Below, piece by piece: positions 15,612 to 23,804 of a stretch of DNA of 30,215 nt. The stretch spans positions 1 to 30,215 of the forward strand of contig JBJELP010000236.1 of assembly GCA_051879215.1 (NCBI GenBank), read 5' to 3'. A program made the translations under genes and the position numbers. Position 1 is the stretch's first letter; every line of letters starts with the position of its first letter. The notes below the pieces were generated by a model, which saw nothing but the letters and a program-made list of their open reading frames with translations, did not search any database and had not been told where the DNA came from. This DNA is from TWA4 sp051879215 (GTDB lineage Bacteria; Bacillota; Clostridia; Lachnospirales; Lachnospiraceae).

Positions 15612-15650
15612 TCTCTATAAAGAAAGGATGTCTGTTTTACCAGACACCCT
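15612..15650 (-). terminator. Intercistronic hairpin between MetQ and MetN genes
   Basis: The minus strand folds AGGGTGTCTG (15650-15641) with CAGACATCCT (15634-15625), one mismatch, then TTTCTTT. It sits inside the presumed operon, so it probably acts as a partial terminator or RNA-stability element that keeps the binding protein more abundant than the ATPase and permease. Confidence 0.5.
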
Positions 15651-15673
15651 CTATCCATTACCTGCCTTTTAAA

Positions 15674-16483
15674 TTAAAATACTGCTTCAAAACCTGTTGC
15701 AGGATCTACATATTCTTTCGCTTTGTCTGACGTATAAGCTTTCATAATATCTTTTGCCCACTGTGTATCTGCATTTTCCGGCATAATACACATACCAAGT
15801 GCCAGTGAATCATCTGTGAACTTCTTTAAAAGATGTTCTGTAGGATCAACACCTGCTGCAGCCATGGTGTTGGATGTTCCAATAATTGCAGTGTAGTCAT
15901 CCATATTCAGATATTTGCTGTGATCGGAACGTACAAATTCATAGTTATGCGGATTTTCAACAATATCAGCAATATCGTACATTTCTTTTTCTTCATCGGT
16001 AAGTTTAATGATTCCCAGAGATTCCAGACGTTTTAAATCTTCATTCAGGTTGGAAGCATCTTCTGCAACACCAATGATTCCGCCATCCGGAAGGGCCTCA
16101 ACGGTATCTGCCTTTACAGAATAGAGTCCTGCCCAGAAGTTCCAGAGCTTCGGCTCCATCATCTCAATGCTGGTACCTTTTTCCTCATTGTAAGTATCCA
16201 GGAACGGTTTATGCTGATAAAAGTTTGCATCCAATGATCCTTCCACTAATGCCTGATTGGGAAGGAAATAATCATCAAAAACTTTAACCTCAACTTCATA
16301 TCCCATTTCTTCCAGTGCCTTCACACCTGATTCTGCAAGATCCACAGATACGGAAGAAGTACCGATCACCAGTTTTGTCTTTTCTCCCTCTGTTTTTCCC
16401 TCATCCTTCTTGCCTGAACATCCTGCGGCAAAAGCTGCAATCATTGCCACGCACAGCAGCACACTGAAAAGTTTCTTTTTCAT
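15674..16483 (-). CDS. metQ: Methionine-type substrate-binding lipoprotein MetQ
   Basis: This encodes 269 residues from the ATG at 16483 with AAGGAGG upstream. The N-terminus is a lipoprotein signal with lipobox AAGC and modified Cys at residue 22. The mature part shows the NlpA/MetQ features KLVIGTSSVSVDL, a VEGSLDANFYQHKPFL substrate loop near 75-90, and GIIGVAEDASN. NlpA family proteins hold methionine or related amino acids at the outer face of the membrane. It heads the metQ-metN-metI-UroD operon, with a good promoter 170-200 bases upstream. Confidence 0.92.
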   Translation of the reverse strand: MKKKLFSVLLCVAMIAAFAAGCSGKKDEGKTEGEKTKLVIGTSSVSVDLAESGVKALEEMGYEVEVKVFDDYFLPNQALVEGSLDANFYQHKPFLDTYNEEKGTSIEMMEPKLWNFWAGLYSVKADTVEALPDGGIIGVAEDASNLNEDLKRLESLGIIKLTDEEKEMYDIADIVENPHNYEFVRSDHSKYLNMDDYTAIIGTSNTMAAAGVDPTEHLLKKFTDDSLALGMCIMPENADTQWAKDIMKAYTSDKAKEYVDPATGFEAVF

Positions 16484-16655
16484 ACTCGTCCTCCTTAAGT
16501 CAGAAATCATTTCCCGGAATTTTCATGCCAATAAAAGTCAGGTCTTTTATATTTCTTTCGTTACCTGATAATATCGCCAGCTATATCACCCGTTGAAACT
16601 GTATTGGTAATAATTACTAAAAATTCCGCAAAAAAATAAAGTAATATATTTAATA

Positions 16656-16684
16656 AGTATAATCCAGTGCCTGCAATCTTGCAA
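16656..16684 (-). promoter_or_regulatory. Promoter of the MetQ operon
   Basis: On the minus strand, TTGCAA (16684-16679) and TATACT (16661-16656) are 17 bases apart. The leader to the MetQ start is about 170 bases long and AT-rich. I looked for S-box or T-box landmarks in it and saw none. Confidence 0.6.
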
Positions 16685-16731
16685 ATTGGTAAAAATCATA
16701 TATATTCCTTGTTTATGGATATTATCTATAA

Positions 16732-16869
16732 ATCCGATGCAGAAGAAAATGTACACGCTGTCCATATCCGATCATTGAGTATTTCGCCGGACACAAGGAT
16801 GCGTTTCTCCATATGACCATCGGACAGCTGTCTGCCGAACTGAAGACAAAAAACAAGCCCGGAACTTAA
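16732..16869 (+). pseudogene. C-terminal fragment of an unidentified protein
   Basis: A 45-codon plus-strand frame without a start ends EYFAGHKDAFLHMTIGQLSA and a lysine-rich tail before TAA. It is coding-like and terminates just before a hairpin, as a gene end would. I do not recognise the family. It is probably the remains of a gene deleted from the left. Confidence 0.3.
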
Positions 16870-16881
16870 ATAAAGTCCGGA
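16848..16881 (-). terminator. Terminator of the small exported-protein genes
   Basis: On the minus strand GTCCGGACTT (from 16881) pairs imperfectly with AAGTTCCGGG (to 16858), followed by CTTGTTTTTT (complement of 16848-16857). It lies 79 bases past the stop of the gene at 16960. Confidence 0.6.
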
Positions 16882-16959
16882 CCCGTTCAAATCAGATTGA
16901 AGTATAATATTTTTATTTTCCGCTTTTTACAGGAATTCTGATATTGCTTCTATTGCAGA

Positions 16960-17514
16960 TTACTGATTGCGCACATCAATGTTAAATGTAATAAATCCCT
17001 CGTAAGTTCCGGCAGCAATGCCCTCATAGTCATCTGCCTTAACGACTCTGCCAATTGAAGCAACTCCATCCGTTACGGTCTCATTTCCATAGAAACTTAC
17101 CAACAGATCTCCAATTGCATAAGCATCGGATGGTCTGGTACTGTATTTGCTTCCATAAACACCATATGTAGCTTCTGCTGTTCCGCTGCTCAGGGCGAAT
17201 TTTCCTGCTGTATCGCCATATCCTGCATCTGCAATACTGACACTGACTTTCTTTCCATCCGGAATCGCATTCAGACTTTCCTCACTCATAGTAAATGTAA
17301 GCTGTGCAGGATCCGCAGAAGTAATATTAACGGCTGCAGGAATACCAACAGTGAAGGTTGGTGCAGGATTTTCCTTTACAAGAGAAACTGTTGTCTGTCC
17401 ATTTGCTGTATCGCCTTCTTTTAAAGATACGTCTGCTGCCGCTACGTTCAGTGCACTGCCCATCATCAGAGCACAGCTGAGTCCCATTGCTGCAAATTTC
17501 TTTAAGTTTCGCAT
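16960..17514 (-). CDS. Secreted beta-rich surface protein, unknown function
   Basis: This encodes 184 residues. A signal peptide spans residues 1-27 (KKFAAMGLSCALMMGSALNVAAA), with cleavage expected after AAA. The mature part is rich in Thr, Val, Gly and Ala, and ends AGTYEGFITFNIDV, a closing beta strand seen in many small secreted beta-sandwich proteins of Lachnospiraceae. There is no sortase motif, membrane anchor or repeated domain, so it would be released or held by a partner. AAGGAGA lies about ten bases before the ATG. It follows the single-span membrane protein gene after 63 bases; the two may act together at the cell surface. Confidence 0.7.
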   Translation of the reverse strand: MRNLKKFAAMGLSCALMMGSALNVAAADVSLKEGDTANGQTTVSLVKENPAPTFTVGIPAAVNITSADPAQLTFTMSEESLNAIPDGKKVSVSIADAGYGDTAGKFALSSGTAEATYGVYGSKYSTRPSDAYAIGDLLVSFYGNETVTDGVASIGRVVKADDYEGIAAGTYEGFITFNIDVRNQ

Positions 17515-17577
17515 GTTCGAAGTCTCCTTTTTACCTCATATTTTATTTACTCTATATAAACCCTTTTGGGATGAGTA

Positions 17578-18048
17578 TTAAGAAACAATCAAGTTCGTAG
17601 AAACGATGGCATTGTTCAATGGATTCTGTTCTTTAATCGAATACGTGTCAATGCGGATATCCAGTTTATATGTTCCACGATCCATTTTCTGATTTAATTT
17701 TACCTTTTCCAATGCCCTTCCGGATTCGATCAGATCAGACTGATAGATTTCCTCACCTGTCTCCTTCAATATAAAAGTATATGCAAAATAGCATTCATTC
17801 TCTTTGGGATTAACAAGAATCATATCGATCGAATCGGTGTCGCCTTCCATATAAATATCACTGTAGTAAGGAATCTGTATCGCAGCACTTTCATCGGCAA
17901 TTTCCATATCCTGATTCCATTCCACCGTATTCTTTTCTATTTTCATGCCGCCGGACAATGTATCCCTGCCTGCCAGAAAAAATCCGCCGACTGTGACCAT
18001 CATTACAATTGCAATGATAATTCCAATAAACCAGCCCTTCTTATTCAT
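17578..18048 (-). CDS. Single-span membrane protein with extracellular beta domain
   Basis: This encodes 156 residues from the ATG at 18048, preceded by GGGGAGAAG; the longer frame has no ribosome site. Residues 5-25 (WFIGIIIAIVMMVTVGGFFLA) form an N-terminal membrane anchor. The remaining 130 residues are acidic and beta-rich, with KENECYFAYTFILKETGEE and YKLDIRIDTYSI, resembling an extracellular immunoglobulin-like fold. I do not recognise a named family. It precedes the secreted beta-rich gene on the same strand, and a shared role in surface assembly is a guess from context. Confidence 0.7.
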   Translation of the reverse strand: MNKKGWFIGIIIAIVMMVTVGGFFLAGRDTLSGGMKIEKNTVEWNQDMEIADESAAIQIPYYSDIYMEGDTDSIDMILVNPKENECYFAYTFILKETGEEIYQSDLIESGRALEKVKLNQKMDRGTYKLDIRIDTYSIKEQNPLNNAIVSTNLIVS

Positions 18049-18087
18049 AATCTTCTCCCCTTTCACTGCATCCCGATATGGTTTCAT

Positions 18088-18410
18088 TTAATCACCTGTT
18101 TGTAAAATCTACAATGATGTAACAGTAAAATAATTGCAAAAAGCGCACTTTATAAGTGCATTTTCTCTTGCTGATGCGTTGATTTGGGATATAATCAGAA
18201 AAGGAAATTACATCGAAAGCTTCTGAAATCGAGGGCATGGATTCTCCTGAAAACCACAAAAATGGGAATCCCTTATGAACAAATTTAAACGTATGGAAAT
18301 TCTAAAATATCTGCTGACTCGCAATTCTGATGGGAAGTGAACCTGAGAAAATGGATGGATTTCTGGAAAAATGCAATGATGGAGAACTGACAGCGTTTTG
18401 TAATGGAATA
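18088..18410. other. Gene debris with possible transposase remnant
   Basis: No intact gene. A palindromic hairpin GCACTT-tat-AAGTGC is at 18145-18159. A plus-strand 21-codon frame MNKFKRMEILKYLLTRNSDG at 18276-18341 looks like the start of a regulator or transposase. A few bases on, a reading with EKMDGFLEKCNDGELTAFCN and GIKRDIAPVKNAI (to about 18456) resembles the tail of ISL3-type transposases (GIxRDxxAVxxAI). Frames are broken. Confidence 0.35.
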
Positions 18411-18447
18411 AAAAGGGATATCGCCCCGGTCAAGAATGCGATATCCC
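18411..18447 (-). terminator. Terminator of the EIIA gene
   Basis: A perfect 10-bp stem, GGGATATCGC (18415-18424) and GCGATATCCC (18438-18447), has a 13-nt loop. On the minus strand it is followed by TTTTTATT. It lies 51 bases beyond the EIIA stop codon. Confidence 0.8.
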
Positions 18448-18498
18448 ATCCTGACGACATCCTGCTTTTTAGCATTTCTGTGTCCGAAAATCATATTC

Positions 18499-18969
18499 TT
18501 ACTTATATTTTACGATATCCGTTTCATTTACTTTCACTATATCATTGGAAAGAATCTCCACGTTTTTTGCATTGCCTTCATCAGTAATAACACACATTGT
18601 TATATCGGAATATCCCAATTCATACAGTCTTTCTTTGTTATATGAAATCAACGCCTGTCCCTGTTTGACATCCTCACCTTTTTTCACAAGTGTACGGAAG
18701 ATTTCTTCCTGAATATTAACGGTATCCAGGCCGATATGAAGCAGAATCTCCATTTTATTCTTCATAATGATTCCCACTGCATGCTGTGTTTTTTCAAAAA
18801 TAACGGAGATTTTTCCATCGCATGGTGCATAGATCGTATTTCCGTCAGGGCAAATTGCAAGTCCATCTCCCATTATTTTCTGTGAAAATACAGGATCATC
18901 TACCTGTGTAATCGGAACCATTTTTCCGTTTGCATATGCTTTTAAAGCAGTATTCTTCTTAAAAAACAT
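18499..18969 (-). CDS. PTS glucose-family EIIA component
   Basis: This encodes 156 residues from the ATG at 18969 with AAGGAGG upstream. It is a stand-alone EIIA of the glucose superfamily, with the two active-site histidines in TQHAVGI (near 63) and MEILLHIGLDTV (near 78). The second receives phosphate from HPr and passes it to EIIB. The EIICB at 20575 lacks its own EIIA domain, so this protein is the likely phosphate donor. It is divergent from the first RpiR gene over a 75-bp spacer holding a TATAAT box at 19011-19016. Confidence 0.9.
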   Translation of the reverse strand: MFFKKNTALKAYANGKMVPITQVDDPVFSQKIMGDGLAICPDGNTIYAPCDGKISVIFEKTQHAVGIIMKNKMEILLHIGLDTVNIQEEIFRTLVKKGEDVKQGQALISYNKERLYELGYSDITMCVITDEGNAKNVEILSNDIVKVNETDIVKYK

Positions 18970-19044
18970 TTTTTCCTCCTTAATAACTGTATTTCTTTTC
19001 ATAAATATAGTATAATTACCCTACAAAAAGAGGGGGGAACAACA

Positions 19045-19833
19045 TTGATTATACTTAATTTGGACGATAGTACCATCAAAAATTTAAGCACGAACGAACT
19101 GGCTGTTTTGCGTTACGTTTACGATCATACCTCTGAAGTTTCAAATATGAGTATACAGGAACTGGCGAAAAAAATCTCCTATTCCACTTCAACTATACTG
19201 CGTTTCTGTAAAAAATTGGGGTTTTCCGGCTTTTCTGAGTTTAAATACGCACTTCGCAGTGAAGTTCCAAAATCCGACGCTCAGGAAAATTCTCTGCAAA
19301 ACAAATTGAGCAGCAAAATGATCATCGAATCTCTTTATTCTGATATCGAAGCCACTTCCCATTTGCTGCTGGAAGATCGGCTTGATGCTGCAATCCAGTA
19401 TCTGGACAGTGATATACCTGTTTATCTCTGGTCTCCCGGAGGACTCACTTCTGTCCTCATTGACTATCTGGAAATGCTTCTTTTTGCTGCCGGAAGACAA
19501 AATGTACACAAAATTGAGACAACAAAAACAGCGAATCATGTTATCAGCAATTTAAGTCCGGACAATATTTTGTTTGTCATCAGTTCAACTGGTGCTTATG
19601 CTCCCACTGTAAATTTAGTAAAACTGGCCAATATGAACCATATACCGGTCATTTCCATAACCCCTTATACCAATAACACAATTGCCAATCTTTCATCCGT
19701 AAACTTTCGTTTTTTTGCCAATCAGCGGGAAAATAATGGCGCGGAGTACACTTCCCGTCTTCCTATTTTCTATACCATCAGCATGATTATCAAATGCTAT
19801 TTAAAATCCAAAGAACCTGGAGGTCCATTATGA
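19045..19833 (+). CDS. RpiR/MurR family regulator (first of tandem pair)
   Basis: This encodes 262 residues from a TTG start, chosen because GAGGGGGG stands just upstream. Residues 15-90 form the RpiR helix-turn-helix (SIQELAKKISYSTSTILRFC), and residues about 110-250 the SIS sugar-phosphate sensing domain, with the ligand-loop-like ILFVISSTGAYAPTV. Such proteins sense phosphosugars and regulate sugar genes. The end overlaps the start of the next RpiR gene by four bases (ATGA). Given the neighbours, the PTS/GH4 genes are the likely targets. Confidence 0.88.
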   Translation: MIILNLDDSTIKNLSTNELAVLRYVYDHTSEVSNMSIQELAKKISYSTSTILRFCKKLGFSGFSEFKYALRSEVPKSDAQENSLQNKLSSKMIIESLYSDIEATSHLLLEDRLDAAIQYLDSDIPVYLWSPGGLTSVLIDYLEMLLFAAGRQNVHKIETTKTANHVISNLSPDNILFVISSTGAYAPTVNLVKLANMNHIPVISITPYTNNTIANLSSVNFRFFANQRENNGAEYTSRLPIFYTISMIIKCYLKSKEPGGPL

Positions 19834-20585
19834 TCCCTTTACTGGAAAAAGCTCATTCTCTTCCATTAACTGAAATGGAAAATCATATCCTGACCTATTT
19901 TGAAAATAATCTCTCCACTGTGGTTTTTATGAACCTGGAGGAGTTGTCTCACATTCTTTTTACATCCAATGCGACGATTGTTCGCTTCTGCAAAAAAATC
20001 GGATTAAACGGATTTAATGAATTTAAATATCAGTTAAAAAAAGAGCTCTCACAGTTAAAACAGGAGAGTTTTTCATCTGATGATCTGGTCAAACAGTCTC
20101 TGGCTACCTTCAAAGATAACATAGAAACCCTTCATTTTCAGGATTTAGAGGAGATCAGAAGCCTTTTAATCAGCAACCGTCCCCTCTATATCTATGGAAC
20201 AGGGTTAAGCTGTACACCCGCCAGATATTTGCAGAATGCACTGACCAATCTGGATCGATCCTGTATCCTGATTGAATTCACAGATCTTCTGGAAGCTATT
20301 ACCTATAATATCAAAGATGATGCCATATTATTTATTATTACAACTCATGGTGATGCTCACCGTTACATGCAGATTTTTGAAAATGCCAAGCAGCGCAGAA
20401 CTACAGTTATCTTAATCACCTGTCGGGAGGACAGTCCGCTTCTTCCATACAGTGCATGTTCTATTGTAACCAATGACAAAAATAAACGATATCACAATAT
20501 TGATATTAATTCAAGAATCGGAATTCTTACAGTGATACAGATCCTGATCGAAATGATCGCAAATGAACTGCCTGTTAAGCCTTGA
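19830..20585 (+). CDS. RpiR/MurR family regulator (second of tandem pair)
   Basis: This encodes 251 residues from the ATG at 19830 with TGGAGGTCC as ribosome site, coupled by ATGA overlap to the first regulator. The HTH contains TSNATIVRFCKKIGLNGFNE and the SIS domain follows from about residue 100 (PLYIYGTGLS; AILFIITTHGD). It shares domain layout but only moderate similarity with its neighbour, so an old duplication or a heteromeric pair is possible. Its last 11 bases overlap the end of the EIICB gene on the other strand. Confidence 0.88.
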   Translation: MIPLLEKAHSLPLTEMENHILTYFENNLSTVVFMNLEELSHILFTSNATIVRFCKKIGLNGFNEFKYQLKKELSQLKQESFSSDDLVKQSLATFKDNIETLHFQDLEEIRSLLISNRPLYIYGTGLSCTPARYLQNALTNLDRSCILIEFTDLLEAITYNIKDDAILFIITTHGDAHRYMQIFENAKQRRTTVILITCREDSPLLPYSACSIVTNDKNKRYHNIDINSRIGILTVIQILIEMIANELPVKP

Positions 20586-22104
20586 GAAACTCTTTTACAG
20601 CATCTGCCACAGACTGTACCTTCGGTCCGTAAATTACGTGAATATGTGTTTCACTGGGTTTTACAATTCCCATGGATCCTGTTTTCTTTAAAATTTCTTC
20701 ATTCACCAGGCTCATATCTTTTAAATCAACACGAAGCCTGGAAATGCAGTTGTTAACAGTTACAATATTGTCTACACCACCTAAGCCTTCTACAACCATG
20801 GAGGCTTTTTTCATTTTCTTTTCGTCCAGAGAACCACTGTTTTTTTCTGTTTCTTCTTCCTCATCTTCATCAGATACATCGATGGAAAGATTCTTTCTGG
20901 AAAAATACTGGTAGAATACAACATAGTAGATCACTGCATAGAATACACCTACAACAATTACCCAGTACCATCTGGATCCCTGCTGGAATACACCCCAGAT
21001 CAGGTAATCAATGAGACCGCCGCCTGTATTACCAATTACAACCCCCAGGACAGACATCAGCATAAAGGACAGACCGCCCATTACAGAATGGAACAGGAAT
21101 AACTGAGGAGCAATGAACATGAAAGAGAATTCCAGAGGTTCTGTAATACCGGATACCATACTGGCAGCTACACCGGCAATCAGAAGAGCTTTTACTTTCG
21201 GTTTCTTTTCTTCTGGACTTGTTTTATATATAGCATATGCTGCTGCAGGAAGACCGAACATCATAAAGGGCATTTTTCCCTGACCAAGGAATTTTGTGAA
21301 GGGTTCCAGTGTTGCCATATCAACTTTGCCGACAAACTGTAAGAAAATATTCAAACAGCCTTCTACACCTTCATATACACCACCAATGGCAGTTGTTCTG
21401 AAAATACCATTTAAAACATGATGAAGACCGGTGGGAATCAGTAATCTTTCCAGGAAACCGAAAATGAATACACCAAGTGCTCCTGCCTGTGCAATCAGGC
21501 TTCCGACTGTATTAATAACTGCAGATACCGGACCCCAGATGATGGGAGAAATTACACCTGCTGCAGTAGAAGCAAGAATAACTGCCAGTGCAACAAATCG
21601 TTTTCCGCCATAAAATGAGAAGGCAACCGGAAACTCGATTTTATGATATTTGTTATGCAGCACTGCGGTAAGAATACCAATAATCATACCTGCCACAGCA
21701 CCCATATCCAACGTTTCCACACCCAGAATGGATGAGATTTTTAAGGAACTGAAGTCCATAAAACCTGCATTGATCATGCATGCAGAAGTTGCAAGGAATG
21801 TATAGTATCCAATAAAACCTGCAAATGCCGCAACTTCTTTATCTTCATTTGCAAGACCAAATGCAATAGAAATCGCAAACAGAACCGGAATCAATGTAAA
21901 TACAACGCCTGATGCTTTATTCAATGTTGTGATTACAAAATTGATACCTGTAACCTGTAAGAAAGGAAGTGCTTGTACCACCTGCGGTTTTAATAATGCA
22001 GCTGTCAGACCAAGGACAATACCACATGCTGCAAGAGTAGCAATTGGCATCATTAAACTACGGCCAAGTGCTGAAAAGAAGTCCATAATTCTATTCTTTT
22101 TCAT
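20575..22104 (-). CDS. PTS EIICB permease, maltose/alpha-glucoside type
   Basis: This encodes 509 residues. An EIIC domain with about ten membrane helices spans residues 1-400, with landmarks LERLLIPTGLHHVLN and VSGITEPLEFSFMF typical of glucose/maltose-type EIIC. An acidic linker (DEDEEEETEKN) leads to a C-terminal EIIB with phospho-Cys in VNNCISRLRVDL. There is no EIIA domain; the gene at 18499 probably supplies it. It imports and phosphorylates a disaccharide such as maltose. It follows the GH4 gene after 16 bases, forming an operon. No terminator is visible; the 3' end overlaps the convergent regulator by 11 bp. Confidence 0.9.
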   Translation of the reverse strand: MKKNRIMDFFSALGRSLMMPIATLAACGIVLGLTAALLKPQVVQALPFLQVTGINFVITTLNKASGVVFTLIPVLFAISIAFGLANEDKEVAAFAGFIGYYTFLATSACMINAGFMDFSSLKISSILGVETLDMGAVAGMIIGILTAVLHNKYHKIEFPVAFSFYGGKRFVALAVILASTAAGVISPIIWGPVSAVINTVGSLIAQAGALGVFIFGFLERLLIPTGLHHVLNGIFRTTAIGGVYEGVEGCLNIFLQFVGKVDMATLEPFTKFLGQGKMPFMMFGLPAAAYAIYKTSPEEKKPKVKALLIAGVAASMVSGITEPLEFSFMFIAPQLFLFHSVMGGLSFMLMSVLGVVIGNTGGGLIDYLIWGVFQQGSRWYWVIVVGVFYAVIYYVVFYQYFSRKNLSIDVSDEDEEEETEKNSGSLDEKKMKKASMVVEGLGGVDNIVTVNNCISRLRVDLKDMSLVNEEILKKTGSMGIVKPSETHIHVIYGPKVQSVADAVKEFLKA

Positions 22105-22120
22105 ATTCTATTTCCTCGTA

Positions 22121-23449
22121 TTATCTTAATTCAGGCCACATACCTTTATTTGCTTCAATGAGTGCATCCAGCAGTGTTCTTGCTTTTTTCGCATCGTTTA
22201 CAAGACGGTTAATAGTGAATGCCTGTAACGCTTTGTTGTAGGAGTTTTCAAAATAAGCATCTACGATTAACTTTTCACAGGATACCTGGTTTACCAGCAG
22301 ACCCAGATAGAACTGAGGAATGTTGCCTACTCTCATCGGACGGGGACCGTTGATACCAAGTTCACATACAACTTCAACCATGGCATCATCCTGCATATTT
22401 GCAATTGCACCATTGTTTTCTACGATCAGAATATGGCGATTGTTCTTGTTGAATGCAATAGCTTCTGCAACCTTGATCATCATCTCAGCATGAGCATCGC
22501 TGATGTTTTCTAATTTAGCACCAAGCTTGCCTTCACTGATGATTTCATTGCATTCTTTGAATACTCTTGTCTCACGGCCAGCCATAACTTCATCTGCTCT
22601 TGTAAAGTTGGGATCCAGATGGCTTGCCTTATAATCAGGATATAAATAGTACTGATCATATGTATTCGGCAGATAATCGGGGAAATCATTCATAATAGTC
22701 TGTACCATACCATATGTGTCTAACCAGGACTGATCACGCTGTTCCGCATCCTGAGGAAGGAAACCATTTTCTTTAATCAGTTCTTTAATTCTGGGAAGCA
22801 GATCTTCTCCTGTGGTTTTGTTATAGATATGTGTGAACCAGCCGAAATGATTTAAACCAAAGTAAACAGGATCCAGATCTTCCCAGTCACATCCCAGCAG
22901 ACGACTGCAGGAACGTACTACATTTTCAGGCTGGTCGCAGATATTTAAGATTTTCTGATCATTGGGGAATTCTCTTCTTAAAGCTTCTGCAACAATCGCT
23001 GCCGGGTTAGAGTAGTTCAAAATCCATGCATCAGGAGAATACTTACGAATTTCATGGATTGCTTTAATCATATCAACACAGGAACGAAGACCGTATGCCA
23101 TACCGCCGGCACCACAGGTTTCCTGTCCGATGAGACCCATGCTTAACGGAATATGTTCATCTTTTGCTCTCATCTGTAATCCACCGGCTCTCATCTGCAT
23201 GAAAATGAAGTCCATATCCTTATATGCTTCTTCTGCATTTGTGGTGTAAGAGAAATCCAGTTCAGGCATTTTTTCACTGAATAAAATATCTCCGAACTTA
23301 CCAATTGGTTCCTGACGTTTTTCGTCAATATCAAACAGTACTAATTTATTCAGGGGAAATTCTTCCTGCATTCTTGCAAAAGATTTTAAAAATCCTAATG
23401 TATATGTACTTCCACCGCCAACAATACAAACATTATACTTTTTCATCAT
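22121..23449 (-). CDS. glvA: GH4 6-phospho-alpha-glucosidase
   Basis: This encodes 442 residues from the ATG at 23449 behind GGAGAAC; an ATG three bases on is nearly as good. The NAD-binding loop is CIVGGGSTYT near 6-15. The metal-site Cys lies in ICDQPE near 171 and the His in LNHFGWF near 200, as in GlvA-type enzymes; the C-D-x-P form is typical of 6-phospho-alpha-glucosidases rather than alpha-galactosidases. The enzyme uses NAD+ and a divalent metal to hydrolyse maltose-6'-phosphate and similar products of the PTS in the cytoplasm. First gene of the GH4-EIICB operon. Confidence 0.9.
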   Translation of the reverse strand: MMKKYNVCIVGGGSTYTLGFLKSFARMQEEFPLNKLVLFDIDEKRQEPIGKFGDILFSEKMPELDFSYTTNAEEAYKDMDFIFMQMRAGGLQMRAKDEHIPLSMGLIGQETCGAGGMAYGLRSCVDMIKAIHEIRKYSPDAWILNYSNPAAIVAEALRREFPNDQKILNICDQPENVVRSCSRLLGCDWEDLDPVYFGLNHFGWFTHIYNKTTGEDLLPRIKELIKENGFLPQDAEQRDQSWLDTYGMVQTIMNDFPDYLPNTYDQYYLYPDYKASHLDPNFTRADEVMAGRETRVFKECNEIISEGKLGAKLENISDAHAEMMIKVAEAIAFNKNNRHILIVENNGAIANMQDDAMVEVVCELGINGPRPMRVGNIPQFYLGLLVNQVSCEKLIVDAYFENSYNKALQAFTINRLVNDAKKARTLLDALIEANKGMWPELR

Positions 23450-23507
23450 TATAGTTCTCCTATTCGTATATTTTTTCTTCTGCAAAGGCCTTTGTGAATG
23501 TATTTAT

Positions 23508-23568
23508 ACTATATACTAACCAGATTGGAATGTAAATAATTTCTATATTCTTTGGTTTTATTTACATT
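23508..23568 (-). promoter_or_regulatory. GH4-EIICB promoter with overlapping inverted-repeat operator
   Basis: On the minus strand -35 TTTACA (23536-23531) and -10 TATAGT (23513-23508) are 17 bases apart. A perfect 11-bp inverted repeat, AATGTAAATAA (23529-23539) and TTATTTACATT (23558-23568), covers the -35 box. Further TGTAAA/TTTACA half-sites occur at about 23613, 23651 and 23743. TGTAAA-type sites resemble RpiR-family operators such as HexR's, so one or both tandem RpiR proteins are likely binders; that is inference. Confidence 0.6.
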
Positions 23569-23804
23569 TTTTAGTATTTATTACTTATATAGTAATTTTT
23601 TTCGTTATAAAAACATGAAAATTTACATAAATTGATAAATTATTTAATCTGTAAATAGAAACCACGCTACCACTCAGCCAAAAGTACCAATTTCTGCTGT
23701 TTCATGTTATACTTACACAATAAAAATGCAGGAAACAACGTTATGTAAATGCAAAACACATAAATCTTTCCGCTGATATTCTGGAATACAAAGAAAGGAC
23801 CCTT

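Noticed and set aside
16484..16655. SAM (S-box) or T-box riboswitch in the MetQ leader
   Set aside because: Expected for a methionine importer, but none of the conserved core words or a leader terminator could be seen.
18337..18456. A complete ISL3-type insertion sequence
   Set aside because: Only a short transposase-like reading is visible, without inverted ends or an intact gene; part of it overlaps the EIIA terminator.
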